64,000 nt of DNA from Setomelanomma holmii (Eukaryota > Ascomycota > Dothideomycetes > Pleosporales > Phaeosphaeriaceae): the NCBI GenBank assembly GCA_010015745.1, contig ML978156.1, forward strand, positions 166,190-230,189, written 5' to 3'. How positions within the stretch are numbered: position 1 is the first letter of the stretch; every line of letters starts with the position of its first letter. This document shows, in pieces, positions 44,702-57,150 of this stretch. The notes under the pieces were generated by a model. The model was not told where the DNA came from and searched no databases. It saw only the letters and a program-made list of their open reading frames with translations. The translations under genes and the position numbers were made by a program.

Positions 44702-45851
44702 CTATCGCCCAAGACGCATCTCAACCTTTGCATAATTATGCAACGCGCGCAGAAACACCTGATAATTGACGCCCTTGTTATCGGGAAGATGGCTACAACA
44801 TAGTCAGCATGGTACCACAAGATAATTCTCAATTCGAACTTACAAGATTTCCGTCAACCTTAACTGCCACGGTGGATAGCCCTTCAATTGCACCGTGGGA
44901 CTAAACAAGATCAACAGATCTGGCTCACTGCTCACATGGTCGCTCAATTGTGCGTCAATCAAGTCCATGTTAATCTGCTCTTGTCGTACATCGCCGCGCT
45001 GCGCCATCTCAGCTAGTGTGCGTGTCAGATCCACAATGGTGTCGCGGCCGTCGTGCTCAGACAGAAGGAGCACGGTGAGGTGTTGGCGCTCGGTGGTGCC
45101 GTTGGAAAGAGAAGTTTGAGGAGGCGTGGTTGGCGGGGAATAGGATGATAGATGAGGTGCGCGTAGACTTAGGGTTGGTTTGCGTGAGGCGCCGAAGTAG
45201 AGTTCGAGGGTTTGTTCGATGTGCGTGTGGGTTTGGGGGAGGTAGTTCTTGAGCACGCCTGTGTCTGTTAGCATGTCCCAGCCTTCAACAAGAAGAGAAG
45301 TGGTTGCACGTACCAGTCCTCTCGTACACGCTCAGAAACCCAATGCCAGCAGACGCAGCCCACGCAGCAATCTCGCATACATCGTTCATTAGCCCTTCCA
45401 GCCCTGCGTTCCCTTGCTGCTCGTCATCCTCGTTCAACTCCACAATGATACTCAAATGCTTCGGCAACTTCTCCAAACGGCTCACATCTCCCGCAATAAA
45501 CTCCGGCGTGCGATGATGATACTTGAGCAAGCTCACAAACTTGATATACGCCAGCCTCCACGCGCGCCTGAAGCGAAAGAAGATGCTAAACAGCAGCGCA
45601 ATGAAGTGGTATGTCGCGAAGAAGACTAGGTTCTTAATGGGTCCATGTTTCTTGGGCTTCTGGACGCTGCGTCTGCGACGGGCGGCGATGCGCGATGCTT
45701 TGGTTGGTTTGGATTCGGAAGAGCTGGAGGGTTCGGGGGGGAGGAAGGGTTTTATGAGGGCTTCGCGCTGTTGGACGGAGAGTTGTTTGCTGCGGAAGGC
45801 GGCTTCTTCGGCGGGAGTGAGGCCTGTTGCTGCAATGGTGACGGCGGGCAT
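44702..45851 (-). CDS. NUS1: Dehydrodolichyl diphosphate synthase complex subunit NUS1
   Basis: Endoplasmic-reticulum subunit that pairs with a cis-prenyltransferase to make dolichol precursors for glycosylation. Three exons: 45851..45314, 45258..44844 and 44792..44702, totalling 1044 nt and 347 aa. Introns are 55 and 51 nt. One membrane segment lies at about 74-93 (NLVFFATYHFIALLFSIFF), after a basic N-terminal region. The C-terminal cis-prenyltransferase-like domain includes DLLILFSPTVQLKGYPPWQL and RLTEIF. The last exon supplies the tail YQVFLRALHNYAKVEMRLGR, containing the conserved RxG motif (Arg-Leu-Gly) needed for catalysis in the heteromer. An annotation stopping at the second exon would miss this motif. 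The start at 45851 is the first ATG of the conserved frame. Confidence 0.9.
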
Positions 45852-46542
45852 TGTGGTGGTGCAATTGCAATTGTACTGTGACTTTAGAAATGGGAAATGC
45901 CGTCTCATGCGCTCTCTGCTACAGGAGTTGAGAGAAAGACACGGTGTCAGCACGCCATGGTTGTTGAGGGAAGTCCAAAGTCCTGTGAATTATCACAAGC
46001 TGGGTACGTGTGGCGCATGCCGACGTTCCGCCTCCGTAAGCCAAGAGCGCATGGCCGACTCAGCCTTGTGAGGAGCAGGCGCGATTGCGTGGACTGAGTC
46101 GCAATGTTTGTTGGCGCAGGAGGCCGAGACATGTGAGTGTGCATCGTGTTCCTGGAAGAGTTACAAGAGTGCTGGTGTGGCTGCGAGCTGCATGAGGTCA
46201 CGGCTGGACATGCGTCTACTGGCGGGTGGGCGACAAGGGACCAACGTTACGCGGGGCGGCTCGTTAGCTACTGCTCTGTTTGGAGCGCCGCTTGGAGGTG
46301 TTGATACCGCCTTTCACACCTCCACTCTAGACTAGTATGCTGGAAATGCTCGCAATGAGAGGCCACGGATGCAAAGCGTATTAACACATTCACCCTCGGT
46401 TCCATGACCTGAGACACAATTCAAATCCGGCTCTGGGCAGGATACAAGGACTGCGATTGAGCGTCGTTGTCCTTGCACCTCCATATAAACCTGGGCACTT
46501 GAGTTCGCATTGCGCAGGATAGAAATTCCCAACAGAGTCCAA
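45852..46542. promoter_or_regulatory. Divergent promoter region, NUS1 / SEC10
   Basis: About 690 nt between divergent starts. Overlapping open frames on both strands have no motifs. No specific element is recognised. Confidence 0.4.
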
Positions 46543-49177
46543 ATGGAGCCACCATCTCGAACAGTGTCCAGTCTAGACACAGCATCCATACTCACGCACA
46601 CAACTTCGAGAACGTCCCGCGGGCCTCAGTTCACTCTAGATAGGTTCTCGGTAAGGCCTACAGCTCGAGCGCACCGTGATACTCGCTGAGATGCGCAGAG
46701 TAAAGACTTCATAGTCAAAGACTTCATCGAGGACCTCTCCGACGCCGCTGTACCCGCATCACGAAAGTCAGGCGCTGCTTCCGCCCAGCAGACCTTCGAT
46801 CCGAAACCGCTCATTCGTACATTCGAACATGCCTTGACACGACTAAACAATCTCTCTGAAGATCTGGAAGAGAAGGAGAATGAGCTGTCAGGCGCTGTGC
46901 GACGCGCCGAAGCCCAGCACAACCAGAATGTCGAATCATTAGGGCGACGGCTGGAGCATGCCATTGATCGTTTCCAAAGACTAGACAGCTCGCTGAACGG
47001 TAATGACGATGGTGGCACAGACGCAGGAGGTAATGTTGCCATGCGCATAGGCGAGCGGCTGGAAGAGCTTGACCGGCAGCGCAAGAGAGCGCTGGACGCC
47101 AAGTTCCTGATCGAATGCTGGCAGGAGGTCAGCGAACGGGGAGAGCTGAACATCCTGGAGGACCACCGGAGAAGCGGTGACATAGTGCGATGTGCTGAGA
47201 TTGCGCGACAACTGCTCAGAATCAGTACTCGTCTTGATCCTGAAGGCGGGCAGCAACTCAACGGGGAGACGCGTAATGACACGAGGAAGAAGACGATTGT
47301 AGGACCGAAACACAACACCAATGAAGTCATTGAGAAGTTTTTGGAAAATCTGGAGCAAGACCTGCTGAGCAGGTTCGACGAGTGTTACCGACGCCCAAAC
47401 TACAATGGCATGCGCGATTGTGCGGTTGCGCTGAGAGGCTTCAACGAGGGCTCTAGTGTCATCGCAACCTACGTGAACCAGCACAACTTCTTCATCGAAC
47501 GGACGCAGGCTATCACGGAAGAGCTCTCAATGGATGCCGAGACTTGGGATCGATTGCAGGACCCGGACGCGGAGCCGCCCGGCATCGAGCCCACTCTACA
47601 GTCCCTGGTTGACGAAGTCAAGATCGCTGTGCAAGACGAGTCTAGCACGATACGGCGGGCGTTTCCATACTACGAGGAGGTATTGATCAAGTTTCTGGAG
47701 CGCATCTTCCAACAATCGATACAACAGCGACTGGAAATGGTGCTGGACAAGGCCAGCGAGCTTTCGTCTTTGGCTTTCCTACGTTCATTGCAGGCTTCAA
47801 GAAGCTATATCACCCAACTAGTCGAGGATTTGAAGACACATGGTCTGACTGAGCATCCAGAACCAGTGACCTCGGCGGTTGCAGCCACGCTCGATCAACA
47901 ACTCGACGAACTCTTCTCGTCATATTTTATAGGCGAGAAGTACATCGAGCGAGAGAAGAAAAATCTCGAGGAGTTATACTCTTCGCTTCTGCTCAAGTTC
48001 ACAATCTACCACTCGCGGCGGCGGAAGATGCCGACATCATACTTTGGATCGCTGGCGCAACGAGGAAAAGAGCTTGCTGCATCTGCGCGAGACGCTTACA
48101 TGGATCGACTAGAGAGCACAGACCTGCCAGCCAGTCAAAAGCGTACTCTCCTTCGTATTGCTGGTCTAAAAGAAGACCAGCAAGAGAAGAAGGAGATCGA
48201 AGTCACAGATGAAGATGGGAAGTTATCGCTAGCCACTGCTAAGCGCATGCTGAAGTGGCTGGCAGAAGGTGTTGGACGAGGCTTGGAGCTGTCGCCTGGC
48301 AATGAAACGCCCAAGGATGTGCAGAATCTGCTCAATCTTCTTCTGCAGCAGATGGGTGAGATCTATCTGGAGACCGCCTTAGACGCGTAAGTTAAGACAA
48401 TGTCCTCACCATCCTTCCGTACTAACATCACGCAGTGCATCTGACCATGTAGCCTCGCAAGAGAACTCTAAGACACCACCAGATCTCACCCACCTTCCCT
48501 CCTTGCATGCCATCACCACCATATTGCATCTTCTCCAACAAACCACCACTACCATTCTCCTTCCCCTCTGCACGCCAAACCTCACCATCCGACGTGAAAT
48601 TGAAAAATCGACCAACTCCACCATGGCAACACTGGAGTCCAAGCTCTCCAACATCCTCAACCTTACTCTGACAGCCTCACTCAATTGGGTCAGCAAGTGT
48701 CTAGCCCAGCAAAAGAAGACCGACTTCCGACCTAAGGACGACGAGCTCATGGCCACCAGCGAAACTCAAGCCTGCCGCGACGTTGCCGCTTTCCTGACCC
48801 GTGTCGCCACCCAAGCCTCCGCGGCACTATCCGGCCGTAATCTCTCCCTCTTCCTCGCGGAACTCGCACGTGGCCTGCGCTCCCTTGTCCTGGCTCACCT
48901 CCTCAAATTCTCTATCTCGCAAGTCGGCGGTTTAATCGTGTCCAAGGACATGAACCGTTACGTTGAGCTCGTGCGCGGGTGGCCGACAGGCGACGAGCTA
49001 GAAATCGGCTCGATTCAGGTTTTAACTGATGTCAGCACTCTGTTCATCATTGGACCTGAGGCATTGAGGGATCGACTGAGAGGGGCTGGTGCAGATGCGG
49101 CGGAATTGAAGCAGTTCATCGCTAGGAGGGAGGACGTCAATAGTGTTGGAGTGCAGAGCGTGCTCAGTGGAATGTAA
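46543..49177 (+). CDS. SEC10: Exocyst complex component SEC10
   Basis: Subunit of the octameric exocyst, which tethers secretory vesicles at growing plasma membrane such as the hyphal tip. Three exons: 46543..46650, 46699..48386 and 48436..49177, totalling 2538 nt and 845 aa. Introns are 48 and 49 nt, with GTAAGG/GTAAGT donors and ATGCGCAG/ATCACGCAG acceptors. The first join gives RGPQFTLDRFS|SKDFIVKDF, a characteristic Sec10 N-terminus. Next come FDPKPLIRTFEHALTRLNNL and a coiled coil (LSEDLEEKENELSGAVRRAE). The CorEx-type helical rods follow (LIECWQEVSERGELNILED, LLSRFDECYRRPNYNGMRDC) through to the C-terminus (FIIGPEALRDRLRG). Length is normal. No membrane segment. Confidence 0.92.
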
Positions 49178-49459
49178 GAATATCACGTCTGGGTATGTGT
49201 ATGGACTGTATACGTGATGCTAGGCCCGGTCACGTTGTTTAGCAATTGTGATGTAGGCAAAAACGACAGCTCACCCACAAACGATGCGTGTCACGTCGAA
49301 TATGGACATGCCACACTACACAAGCACGTCACTGCTGGACACCTATCATATTCAACTGTCTTCTCCGCATGCTCGCATTACGTCTTCTTGCATGCAGCAA
49401 ACCTCTTTCGACCACTACCGCGTACACTCCTAAAACCACGACATCCCACCACAAGGAGC

Positions 49460-51625
49460 ATGCCGGCGTTCTTGCGACGCCTCAAGCGATCGTTACAGTC
49501 TCGCTCACGCAGATCCACAAGAGCCAGTAGTCCTCTTGCTTCGCCTCCACGAGCAGAGCATCTCAGAACAGAGAAAGATAACGCGTCCGACGAAGATGGC
49601 TTTGATAGTACCGGTAGCTTACCTCCGCTTCCGGTAATCAAGGACAGAGGCCCACCTACTGCCAACAGATACTCAAATGCGGATATCTTCTGGAACAGCA
49701 CTATGATTGAGGCAGATGATGACGAAAAGCTGAAGAGGTCCACACCAAAATCACGCAATCTGAACAGGAGATTTACAGATCGATCCAACACCCTGGAATT
49801 AGGTCCCGTGGGCGGAGCTCATCCAAGAAGTCATCTTAGTCAAGCATCCAAGAAGGTGGACAGCGCGTCTATTTCACAAACCGCTACGCCGAAGCGCAAA
49901 GTGGACAACAATCGTGGTCTGGAAAGACTTCATCGTAGTTTGAGCTATGGTAGAGAGCGCACTGACAATGACCTGACAGTGATGGCGGTACGTATTCCAG
50001 ATTATGCACGTCGATTCGATGCTCCCACACCACGAATTGAAAGGCTTTCAGAGTCTCTATCACCAAGAACTCAGCAGTGGGATGAGTTCATGGACTTTCC
50101 TTTCGAGAACTCAAAGCACATATATGCCGCAGCGCCTGATCCACCATTACCAGTAGCTGAACAAACAGCATCATTATCGGGCCTCACAGTCATATCCGAT
50201 GAGAAGAATCCACCAGACCTTGCTCATGATCATCATGTTGGAGAAACCATTTCACGGGTCGACTCGGGCAGTTCGGCGGCCTTGACGTGGAACCTGGCCC
50301 TGAATCAAATCCTAGGCCATGAGGCTGTTGATCCTGCGGTGGAAGAAACGATCAGAGAGAGAATTAGGAGCAGTAGAGACATGAGTGGGAGTGACCAAGG
50401 AGAACCGCTCTTGGCTTCGATTACGGAAGCAGGACTTGTGCCAAACTTCTCCTATCCTGTTGCTGCAGCGGCATACTACGATCGACTTGCTGGCGATCAG
50501 ACACAGACACCGGCTATTTTGGTCAATGGAGTCGAAAGTAAAAAAAGCATGGATAGCAACACCAATCAGGGAAGAAGTCCGTCGAAAACTGACCATTCTA
50601 CTACACCAGAACAGCCATGGCATTTGGAAGCATTGCCAAATGGCATATCCTCTAGCGGCTCATCCACCATCACAGACTCCCTATACCGTCCTCCAACCAT
50701 CCCCAAGGTCAACGGTCCATCGACCACGAAACAAGAAGGAATCCGTGATACCCTGCCCAACAAACACTCATCTAGAAGCTCCTCAGCACCCTCATCTGGC
50801 TCATCACTTCGTCCTCCTAGTCCAACCTGGACGCATCTCGTTCCCACCCACGTGCGCGCCCTCCTCACACAAGTCCTCACGCCCTCCGAACTCTCACTAT
50901 GCAACGCCATCATGAAAACATCCTCAGTTTTCTCGACACCGCCAACCACACCCGGCGATTCAACAACCCCAAGTCCACATGCGCCCCAAACAGCACCCAA
51001 CACTTCCACCAAGACACCGCACACACCTAACGTTGCAGCGCGTCCCGACCCGCAAACGCCAGCACTCATCCGCCTCGCCCAAAAACTCCACACCCTCCTC
51101 CACCACCTCCAAGACCGTACAACGTACCTCGAAGCCTCACTCCTTCCCATTCTCGGCAACGCGCTGGAAAACAAAACACTAACCATCGACGTCCTCAGCA
51201 TCGAAATACAGCATCTTGGCGAACAAGTCCAGGAAATGAAAAGCGTGGTTGATTACGGGAATAGAGTACTGTCTGGGTGTTGGGTGAGGGAGAATGAGGT
51301 TTGGAGAACGGTGGGTGTGATGAGGGAATGTAGGGAACGAAAGGGGAGGGGGTTATTTAGGCGCCTGACGGGGCGGAAGAGTAAACTTGCAGAGGGGGCG
51401 GTGAGTTCGACCAGGGAAGGTGCGGGGGAAAGGAGTTCGATTGGGGTTACGAGGCAGATGCTGACGGATAGGGAGGTGGATGCGCTGATGTTGATGGCGC
51501 AGCAGAATGTGCAGATTTTGAGGGAGGATGTGGATGAGATGGTTGAGAGGGTGGAGAGGTGTAGGGGCAAGGTGAGGGCTTTTGAAGGCGTGGAATGTGA
51601 GGAGGGGAGTTGGAGGGACGTGTGA
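49460..51625 (+). CDS. Unrecognised disordered protein with C-terminal helices, 721 aa
   Basis: I do not recognise the family. The frame is open from 49214, but the preferred start is ATG 49460 (MPAFLRRLKRSLQSRSRRS), giving a strongly basic N-terminus. Residues 30-520 are Ser/Pro/Thr-rich and probably disordered, with short ordered-looking islands (ADIFWNSTMIEADDDEKLK, MAVRIPDYARRFDAPTPRI, SGSSAALTWNLALNQILGH). From about 520 the chain is mostly helical and coiled-coil-like (LIRLAQKLHTLLHHLQDRTT, IEIQHLGEQVQEMKSVVDYG, DVDEMVERVERCRGKVRAFE), with a basic GRGLFRRLTGRKSK loop. Single exon. Composition suggests a scaffold rather than an enzyme; this is inference only. It is followed closely by the convergent LETM1 gene. 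Confidence 0.72.
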   Translation: MPAFLRRLKRSLQSRSRRSTRASSPLASPPRAEHLRTEKDNASDEDGFDSTGSLPPLPVIKDRGPPTANRYSNADIFWNSTMIEADDDEKLKRSTPKSRNLNRRFTDRSNTLELGPVGGAHPRSHLSQASKKVDSASISQTATPKRKVDNNRGLERLHRSLSYGRERTDNDLTVMAVRIPDYARRFDAPTPRIERLSESLSPRTQQWDEFMDFPFENSKHIYAAAPDPPLPVAEQTASLSGLTVISDEKNPPDLAHDHHVGETISRVDSGSSAALTWNLALNQILGHEAVDPAVEETIRERIRSSRDMSGSDQGEPLLASITEAGLVPNFSYPVAAAAYYDRLAGDQTQTPAILVNGVESKKSMDSNTNQGRSPSKTDHSTTPEQPWHLEALPNGISSSGSSTITDSLYRPPTIPKVNGPSTTKQEGIRDTLPNKHSSRSSSAPSSGSSLRPPSPTWTHLVPTHVRALLTQVLTPSELSLCNAIMKTSSVFSTPPTTPGDSTTPSPHAPQTAPNTSTKTPHTPNVAARPDPQTPALIRLAQKLHTLLHHLQDRTTYLEASLLPILGNALENKTLTIDVLSIEIQHLGEQVQEMKSVVDYGNRVLSGCWVRENEVWRTVGVMRECRERKGRGLFRRLTGRKSKLAEGAVSSTREGAGERSSIGVTRQMLTDREVDALMLMAQQNVQILREDVDEMVERVERCRGKVRAFEGVECEEGSWRDV

Positions 51626-51867
51626 GATTGGCAGTTGAGGGTTGTTGAGAGGGTGTTTATGGATGAGGACTTGATGATGCGCTTAGGTGTGAGAACAAGT
51701 GTATGAGCCACCTGATCTTAGTTGTCGTTGATGTTATACATTTCTATTCATCTCATCCAATGACGAGGCAAGGGTATTTTTCTATGCATCTCCATGTATC
51801 TGGATCGCTCATGGAATGGAGTTCATATCTTTATTTACACAAAGGAGAGAAACAGGTGGTGGTACGT

Positions 51868-53607
51868 TTACTCCTTCTTCGCCTCCTTGGCAGGGGCTTC
51901 ATCCTTCGCGCTCGAATCCTCGCCTTTTCGTGCGCGCTCGTCTTGCTCGGCTCGCTCCGCGCTTCCGCCGGTCAAGTCGCCAGTGCTGGCCTCTGCCTCG
52001 TTGCTTTCGGCTTCCTTGGCCTCTTTTGTCTCTTTGCTATCTTCGGGGAGCCTCTTTGGCTTATCGTCCTCGTCGATATCCTCGTCGTCCTTTGGTGAGA
52101 TTGCCGCCTTCTTCTCGTCTGTCTTGCTTTGCTGGCTTTCCTCTTCAATGAGTTCTTGCTGCTCCTTGATGACCTCGAGACGCTGTTTGTTGGTTGCAGC
52201 GCCTTCAGCAGTGTGCACCTCGAGCTCGATCTCGTGGTAGAGTTCTTCAGGGATACTGGACAGGACAGCCTCAAGGGCCTCGATTTGTGACGTCATCTCA
52301 GCTTCCTTGCCTTGGGCGTAGACGAAAGCATTGGCAAGTACGAGGAGAGTTGAAGGAACGCCTTGCTTGAGACGAAGATCCAACCAGGCACCCAGGTCAT
52401 CCCGCAGCCGACCAGGGGAGACACCATAGGTGCGCAGACCACGGCTGGCGCATGCGGTCTGGAGCTCTGGGACGGAAAGTGTGTCGACGCCTTCGTACGC
52501 GATAGCTCGGTCGTCACGCTTAATCTGACGCATGCGCACACGAACTTGGTAACGCAGGATATTGTCCGTGCCGAATGATGGGATGTTCATGTATCGGCAG
52601 ATTGACACAAGCTGTGGCCTTGACAAATTGTCAAGTGTCAAGTCATCCTTGAAAATCTTGCACACTTTGATAATGTCCTCCTGGGATGGCTTCTCGCCGG
52701 TCATTCGCACCTAATAATTATTAGCAGATTATCATGGAAGATGTGACTTTGTGCAACGAACCTTGCGGAAGAACTCGGCGAACTCCTCCCTCTTTGCGTT
52801 TTCTGCAGAAATTGGCAATCCGGTTTCCCTCAGAGTCTGACGGAGGAAGTCGCTCACATCTTTTCGGGTCGCTCTAAGGGTCTTGGCCTTCTGGTCCTTC
52901 GATGACTGTCCCTCGAAAGTGCTGGGAAGCATGTTGGGGAAGAGCTTCAGTGCTACCGGCAGCAACAGTTCCGCAAATGGTACGATGACGAACGGAAGGA
53001 AGGGAATGAGACGCCCAAGATCTTGAACTGTACGCTGGAGCTGGCGGCGCTCTCGCCGCGTGAGCTCGTACCCAGCGGCCATCTTCAAAGCCAGCTTTGA
53101 ACTAATCCTGACCTCCGCTACCAACAACTTGGTGCCATCCCAGTAGTGCAGAAATTCCTTCTTGATCTTTTGCCCGAGGGTCAACGACTTCTTCTCCTCT
53201 TCCTTCTTTGCCAGCACTTTCTTCTCAGCCGACGTCTCTGCATTCTCCTTTTCCCTGGCTAGCTCCTTCAACGTCTGGGCATCTTGCGCCACGGTCTTAG
53301 CATGCGCTGTCGGGCCAGACTTTGGAATGATCGTGTCCTTTTCTAAAGGTGTCGCTTCCTTCTTTGGCGCCTGTTGATGCGGCTCCGTCCTAGGGAGTGG
53401 TTTGCTGGCTTCCTTGGCGTCGAAGCCAGGAGGCGGATATTGTTGCGACGAGGATGACGTCGTTTCGGTCTGCAGGGTGCGAAGTGGAATGAGAATTCGA
53501 ACTGCGGGCATTGATCTGGACAGCGGTCGATGGGGCCGTATGGACGTCCTGATGCCTGCCCTGAACACGGCGGGCGCTGCCCGTGAGGCAGCTCTGGTGG
53601 CATACAT
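51868..53607 (-). CDS. MDM38: LETM1/MDM38 mitochondrial inner membrane protein
   Basis: Inner-membrane protein of the LETM1 family, involved in K+/H+ or Ca2+/H+ exchange and in ribosome association for insertion of mitochondrially made proteins. Exons 53607..52762 and 52710..51868; the 51-nt intron starts GTTCGT and ends TTATTAG; 562 aa. The N-terminus is an Arg/Ser/Ala-rich presequence (MYATRAASRAAPAVFRAGIR). A Lys/Glu coiled coil precedes the LETM1 core (LTLGQKIKKEFLHYWDGTKL), which contains the single membrane segment (LIPFLPFVIVPFAELLLPVA). After the membrane comes the matrix 14-3-3-like ribosome-binding domain (SRPQLVSICRYMNIPSFGTD), and the tail is acidic and Lys-rich. The symbol follows the yeast orthologue; a YLH47-type paralogue cannot be excluded. 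Confidence 0.9.
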
Positions 53608-54380
53608 TGCGCCAAATGCGGAACCGATCGGATAGAGAGCGACGATGAGTGAGGTTGGCGGCTATATTACGGGAGTGGAAAGAATCGTTGGTAAAAGTAC
53701 AGTGATGAGATGAAGGCAGCGTGTGTGAAAATGTAAAGGAACGTGGAATGATGAATGATGAAAATGCGCTTACGACAGAAGCCGTTCGCGGAGTTACCGG
53801 TAGTGCTCAGGAACCACGCAGCGATCGGCTTGGCGCGGAAGTCGCCATCAACGGCCACGGCCACATGTTGGACCGCGCATTGTCTGTGACGCAGCATGGG
53901 GAGAACCGGAGCAGAAGACACGCAGGTGACGGCGCGAGTCTGCAGGCACTCGTTGAGCCGAGGACCCTGACTGCTACTGAGCCTTGGAACGGTTGAGCTG
54001 CCTTCTAGACTTCGAGAGGCGCGAGTGCTCGGCTGCTACTACTCGCATTTGCTGAGGTCCGATCAAGCTCCGGGGAGTGTTGGAGATCCCCCGGCTCGCG
54101 GGAAGTCAAGAAAGCCATCCCCTCACCTATTCCGACGTCAGCCCTGTCTTCTCCTCTTTCTACTTGAGGTCTGGCATCCACGACCTTCACTCTCCCTTTG
54201 GCCCATTTTAGTACTTGTACTACTGTACTATCACACTTTATACTGCATTCTCAACATGGATCTTTTCTGGTGACAGCGCATTTCGGAGCCGCATATCCTC
54301 TCCCGCACGTCTTCAAAGCATATTTCTGCTAGCGACTTCTTGTTCTATCGGAGGCAATCGCGCATTGAGATCGACGTATT
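53608..54380. promoter_or_regulatory. Divergent promoter region, LETM1 / adenylate kinase
   Basis: About 770 nt between two genes for mitochondrial proteins transcribed divergently. Expression could be shared, but no common motif was identified by eye. The open frames inside it lack coding character. Confidence 0.4.
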
Positions 54381-55236
54381 ATGGCCATGCCTCGACTATC
54401 AAGGGCGGCGCGCACAATCCTAGTCGGCGCACCAGGTGTCGGTAAAGGCACCCAGACTGAGCGGTTGATGAAGAAGTTCCCAGAACTCTCGTCGATCAGT
54501 TCGGGCGACCTTTTGAGGAAGAATGTCAGAGAGAGGACACCCCTTGGTATGCTTAAGTCTACATACTTGCTCGTAGTAGTGCTAATCTGGTACAGGCATT
54601 CAGGCCGAGTCCAAAATGAAGGCGGGCGCACTGGTACCCGATGCGATGATCTTGCGGTTAATCGTCAACGAACTTACGACACGCGGGTGGATTCGAGACA
54701 GCACATTGCGACCGTACGCAGTATACTCGAGCTCAGAGGGCATAGAAGAGACGACTGTGGACTCGGTCATCGTTCCCTCGGGACTGCGGACGTCGCGATA
54801 CAGTTATTCAGAACATCCCTCTGCATCCTTCATACTGGATGGGTTTCCTCGAACTGCGGGACAAGCTGTGCAACTACACGATATTGTTCCTATAAATCTA
54901 GTGGTCAACCTTGACACACCAAGTGACATCATTATCGATCGAATATGCAATCGCTGGGTGCACGAGCCCTCTGGCCGAGTTTACAACACCACATTCAACG
55001 CACCAAAAGTGGATGGCAAGGACGATGTCACCGGGGAGCCCCTCACGCGACGAGCAGACGACGACCCGGAGGTGTGGAAAGCGCGATTGAAAAGCTTCAA
55101 GGAGAACAACGAGCCTCTCCTCGAGCACTACGACAAGCTCGGCGTTCTATGGACCGTGAATGGGAACAGCAGCGACGAGATATCCCCTCAGCTATTCAAA
55201 GAATTCGAAAGGCGATTCGGCATCCCAGCACTATGA
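54381..55236 (+). CDS. ADK2: Mitochondrial GTP:AMP phosphotransferase (adenylate kinase AK3 type)
   Basis: Matrix adenylate kinase of the AK3/Adk2 group that phosphorylates AMP, typically with GTP. Exons 54381..54546 and 54596..55236; the 49-nt intron starts GTATGC and ends GGTACAG, and the join is CTT G|GC ATT CAG. Product 268 aa. The P-loop is GAPGVGKGT at residues 16-24. The NMP-binding part is SISSGDLLRKNVRERTPLGI, and FILDGFPRTAGQAVQL is the adenylate-kinase signature. The LID segment (NRWVHEPSGRVYNTTFNAPK) lacks the four zinc cysteines of bacterial forms, as usual for eukaryotic enzymes. There is an insertion between the NMP site and the signature (about residues 90-120, SSSEGIEETTVDSVIVPSGL) that I would not expect in the family. 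Confidence 0.9.
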
Positions 55237-55502
55237 CATGCTGTAGACTGCCATTATTGCGAAATTGCTGCGTAGGCGCAAACTGGCAGAGAACCAAGAT
55301 ATACCATTTGCTGTTTTTCTTTGGTAACATCTTTGTAAGCCTACTCTTAGGAGCGGTATGCGCGGACTTTTGTGTGCTTTAGTCGACGTGGTTTGGCAGC
55401 TGCCAGCGCTGTTTCCTCATTCACCTGTACATATTGGCAGACTCACTTGTATTCAGCGGCTCAAGCCGCACTCGGAGAGACTATTAATCACTATTCTTCG
55501 CC

Positions 55503-57150
55503 ATGCGCCTGCTGAACATGTACAACAGTCTCTTTGAGAAACTCGAACGAAGTGTTGAGGATTACAGCGCCATGTACTACCAGGTCTGCGTTGCCCCGCA
55601 GGATGACTTAGCGGCGCAAGGTCCCGGCCCCAGCAGCGAGGACGTCACTCGGGCCAGGCCGAGCTCAGGCGCCTCAACTCCAACCACACCAGCCGCATCC
55701 GAACATTCCCCACTGCAAGATATCCTCGACGACCCTGAATACGACCGGGTTAGTGATCACGAGGAAATTATAGAAGACGAAGCCGTCTGGAGAAGAGAAC
55801 CGACAGCTGTCCGCAAACGCGCAATGGCGGAAGACTTCAGCGAGGGCAAGCTGGAGACGCTGGTCGACAGCCCGCAGAAGGAGCTCTCAGGCACCCAAAA
55901 TCAGTACATCTCATATCAGGTCACCACCAAGGTTGGTACATGCAAGGACAATTCTGACCTTGACTGCAAAGCTCACACACTGCCTACAGTCCGACTTCCA
56001 ATCATTCCAGAAGTCTGAATTCTCCGTTCGTCGCCGGTTCACAGACTTTGTCTTCCTCTATAAGCAACTGTCGAAAGAATACCCACAATGCGCTGTCCCA
56101 CCGATACCCGACAAGCACAAGATGGAGTATGTACGGGGTGACCGCTTTGGGCCGGACTTTACACAACGGCGGGCGCATGCACTGCATCGATTCATCAAGC
56201 GCATGGCCATGCACCCAGTGCTGCGCAGAGCGATGCTGTTCATCACATTCCTCGAGACTCCAGACTGGAACCAGCACATGAAGGGTCGGCAGTCAAGAAC
56301 AGCAAGTGGGTCGGACGCTAGCGGAGGCATCATGGACTCGGTGGCCGACACCTTTGTCAACACGTTCACCAAAGTGCACAAGCCCGACAAGCGCTTCATC
56401 GAGGTCAGCGAGCGAGCCAGCAAGCTTGCTGATGATCTAGGCAACGTCGAGAAGGGAACTGTCAAGGTTGTCAGGCGGCAGGGTGACCTTGGGACCGACT
56501 ACGGCGATTTGGCGACACAGTGCCAAAAGCTGACGACTTTAGAGCCGGCTGTCGAGGGAACGCTGACCTCCTTCGCTGCCTCTGTCACCACTACATCACA
56601 AGGCTTTAAAACGCTTCGAGACCACACAGACCAAAATTACCTCACCAGTCTGCGCGACATGGATGCATACATACAAGCAGTCAAGGCGCTGCTTCGAACA
56701 CGAGAATCAAAGCAACTTGACTTTGAAAGCTTGAGCGACTACCTCGCCAAGTCTGCTGCGGAGCGAGACCAAATGGCCAGTCAGCATGGTGCAGGCTTGG
56801 GTGCGTCAGGCTTCCTGCGATCCAAAGTGGAAGACTTCCGCGGCATCGACCACGAACAGGCACGACGCCAGCGCGTTCGTAAGCTCGAGGTCGAAATAGA
56901 ACGACTGACCAGCGAGGTTGAGAACGCCAAGAAGGCAACCGAAGCTTTCGACGAGCACACAGTCACCGAGGTCGCAGACTTTGAGCGCATCAAGGCTGTC
57001 GAGTTCAAAGACACGCTTGGCGATCTAGCAGATGCACATGTCGACTTCTTCCAAGGTACGATCGAGACGTGGGATAAGTTTTTGGAGGACATGCGGAAAG
57101 AGGAGGATGAGAGGAACGCGGCAGCTGCATCTGCATCTGCGTCTGCGTAG
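55503..57150 (+). CDS. SNX4: Sorting nexin 4 (PX-BAR)
   Basis: Endosomal sorting nexin of the Snx4/Atg24 type, acting in retrograde recycling and selective autophagy through PI3P binding. Exons 55503..55931 and 55990..57150; the 58-nt intron starts GTTGGT and ends CTACAG, phase 0; 529 aa to the first stop. The N-terminus is acidic and variable, and the start is uncertain (MRLLNMYNSL, or the next Met). It contains MAEDFSEGKLETLVDSPQKE. The PX domain is about residues 130-250, with RRRFTDFVFLYKQLSKEYPQ and the phosphoinositide-binding RRAHALHRFIKRM block. A BAR-type coiled region follows (about 270-525), ending in an Ala/Ser repeat. The stop is TAG at 57148-57150, and the same frame stays open with protein-like sequence for 41 more codons. 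Confidence 0.88.

Noticed and set aside
46381..46450. tRNA-like TTCAAATCC string
   Set aside because: No matching acceptor stem or anticodon arm could be folded around it.
51868..52240. Plus-strand open frames opposite the LETM1 tail
   Set aside because: Antisense shadows of the Lys/Glu/Ala-rich coding sequence.
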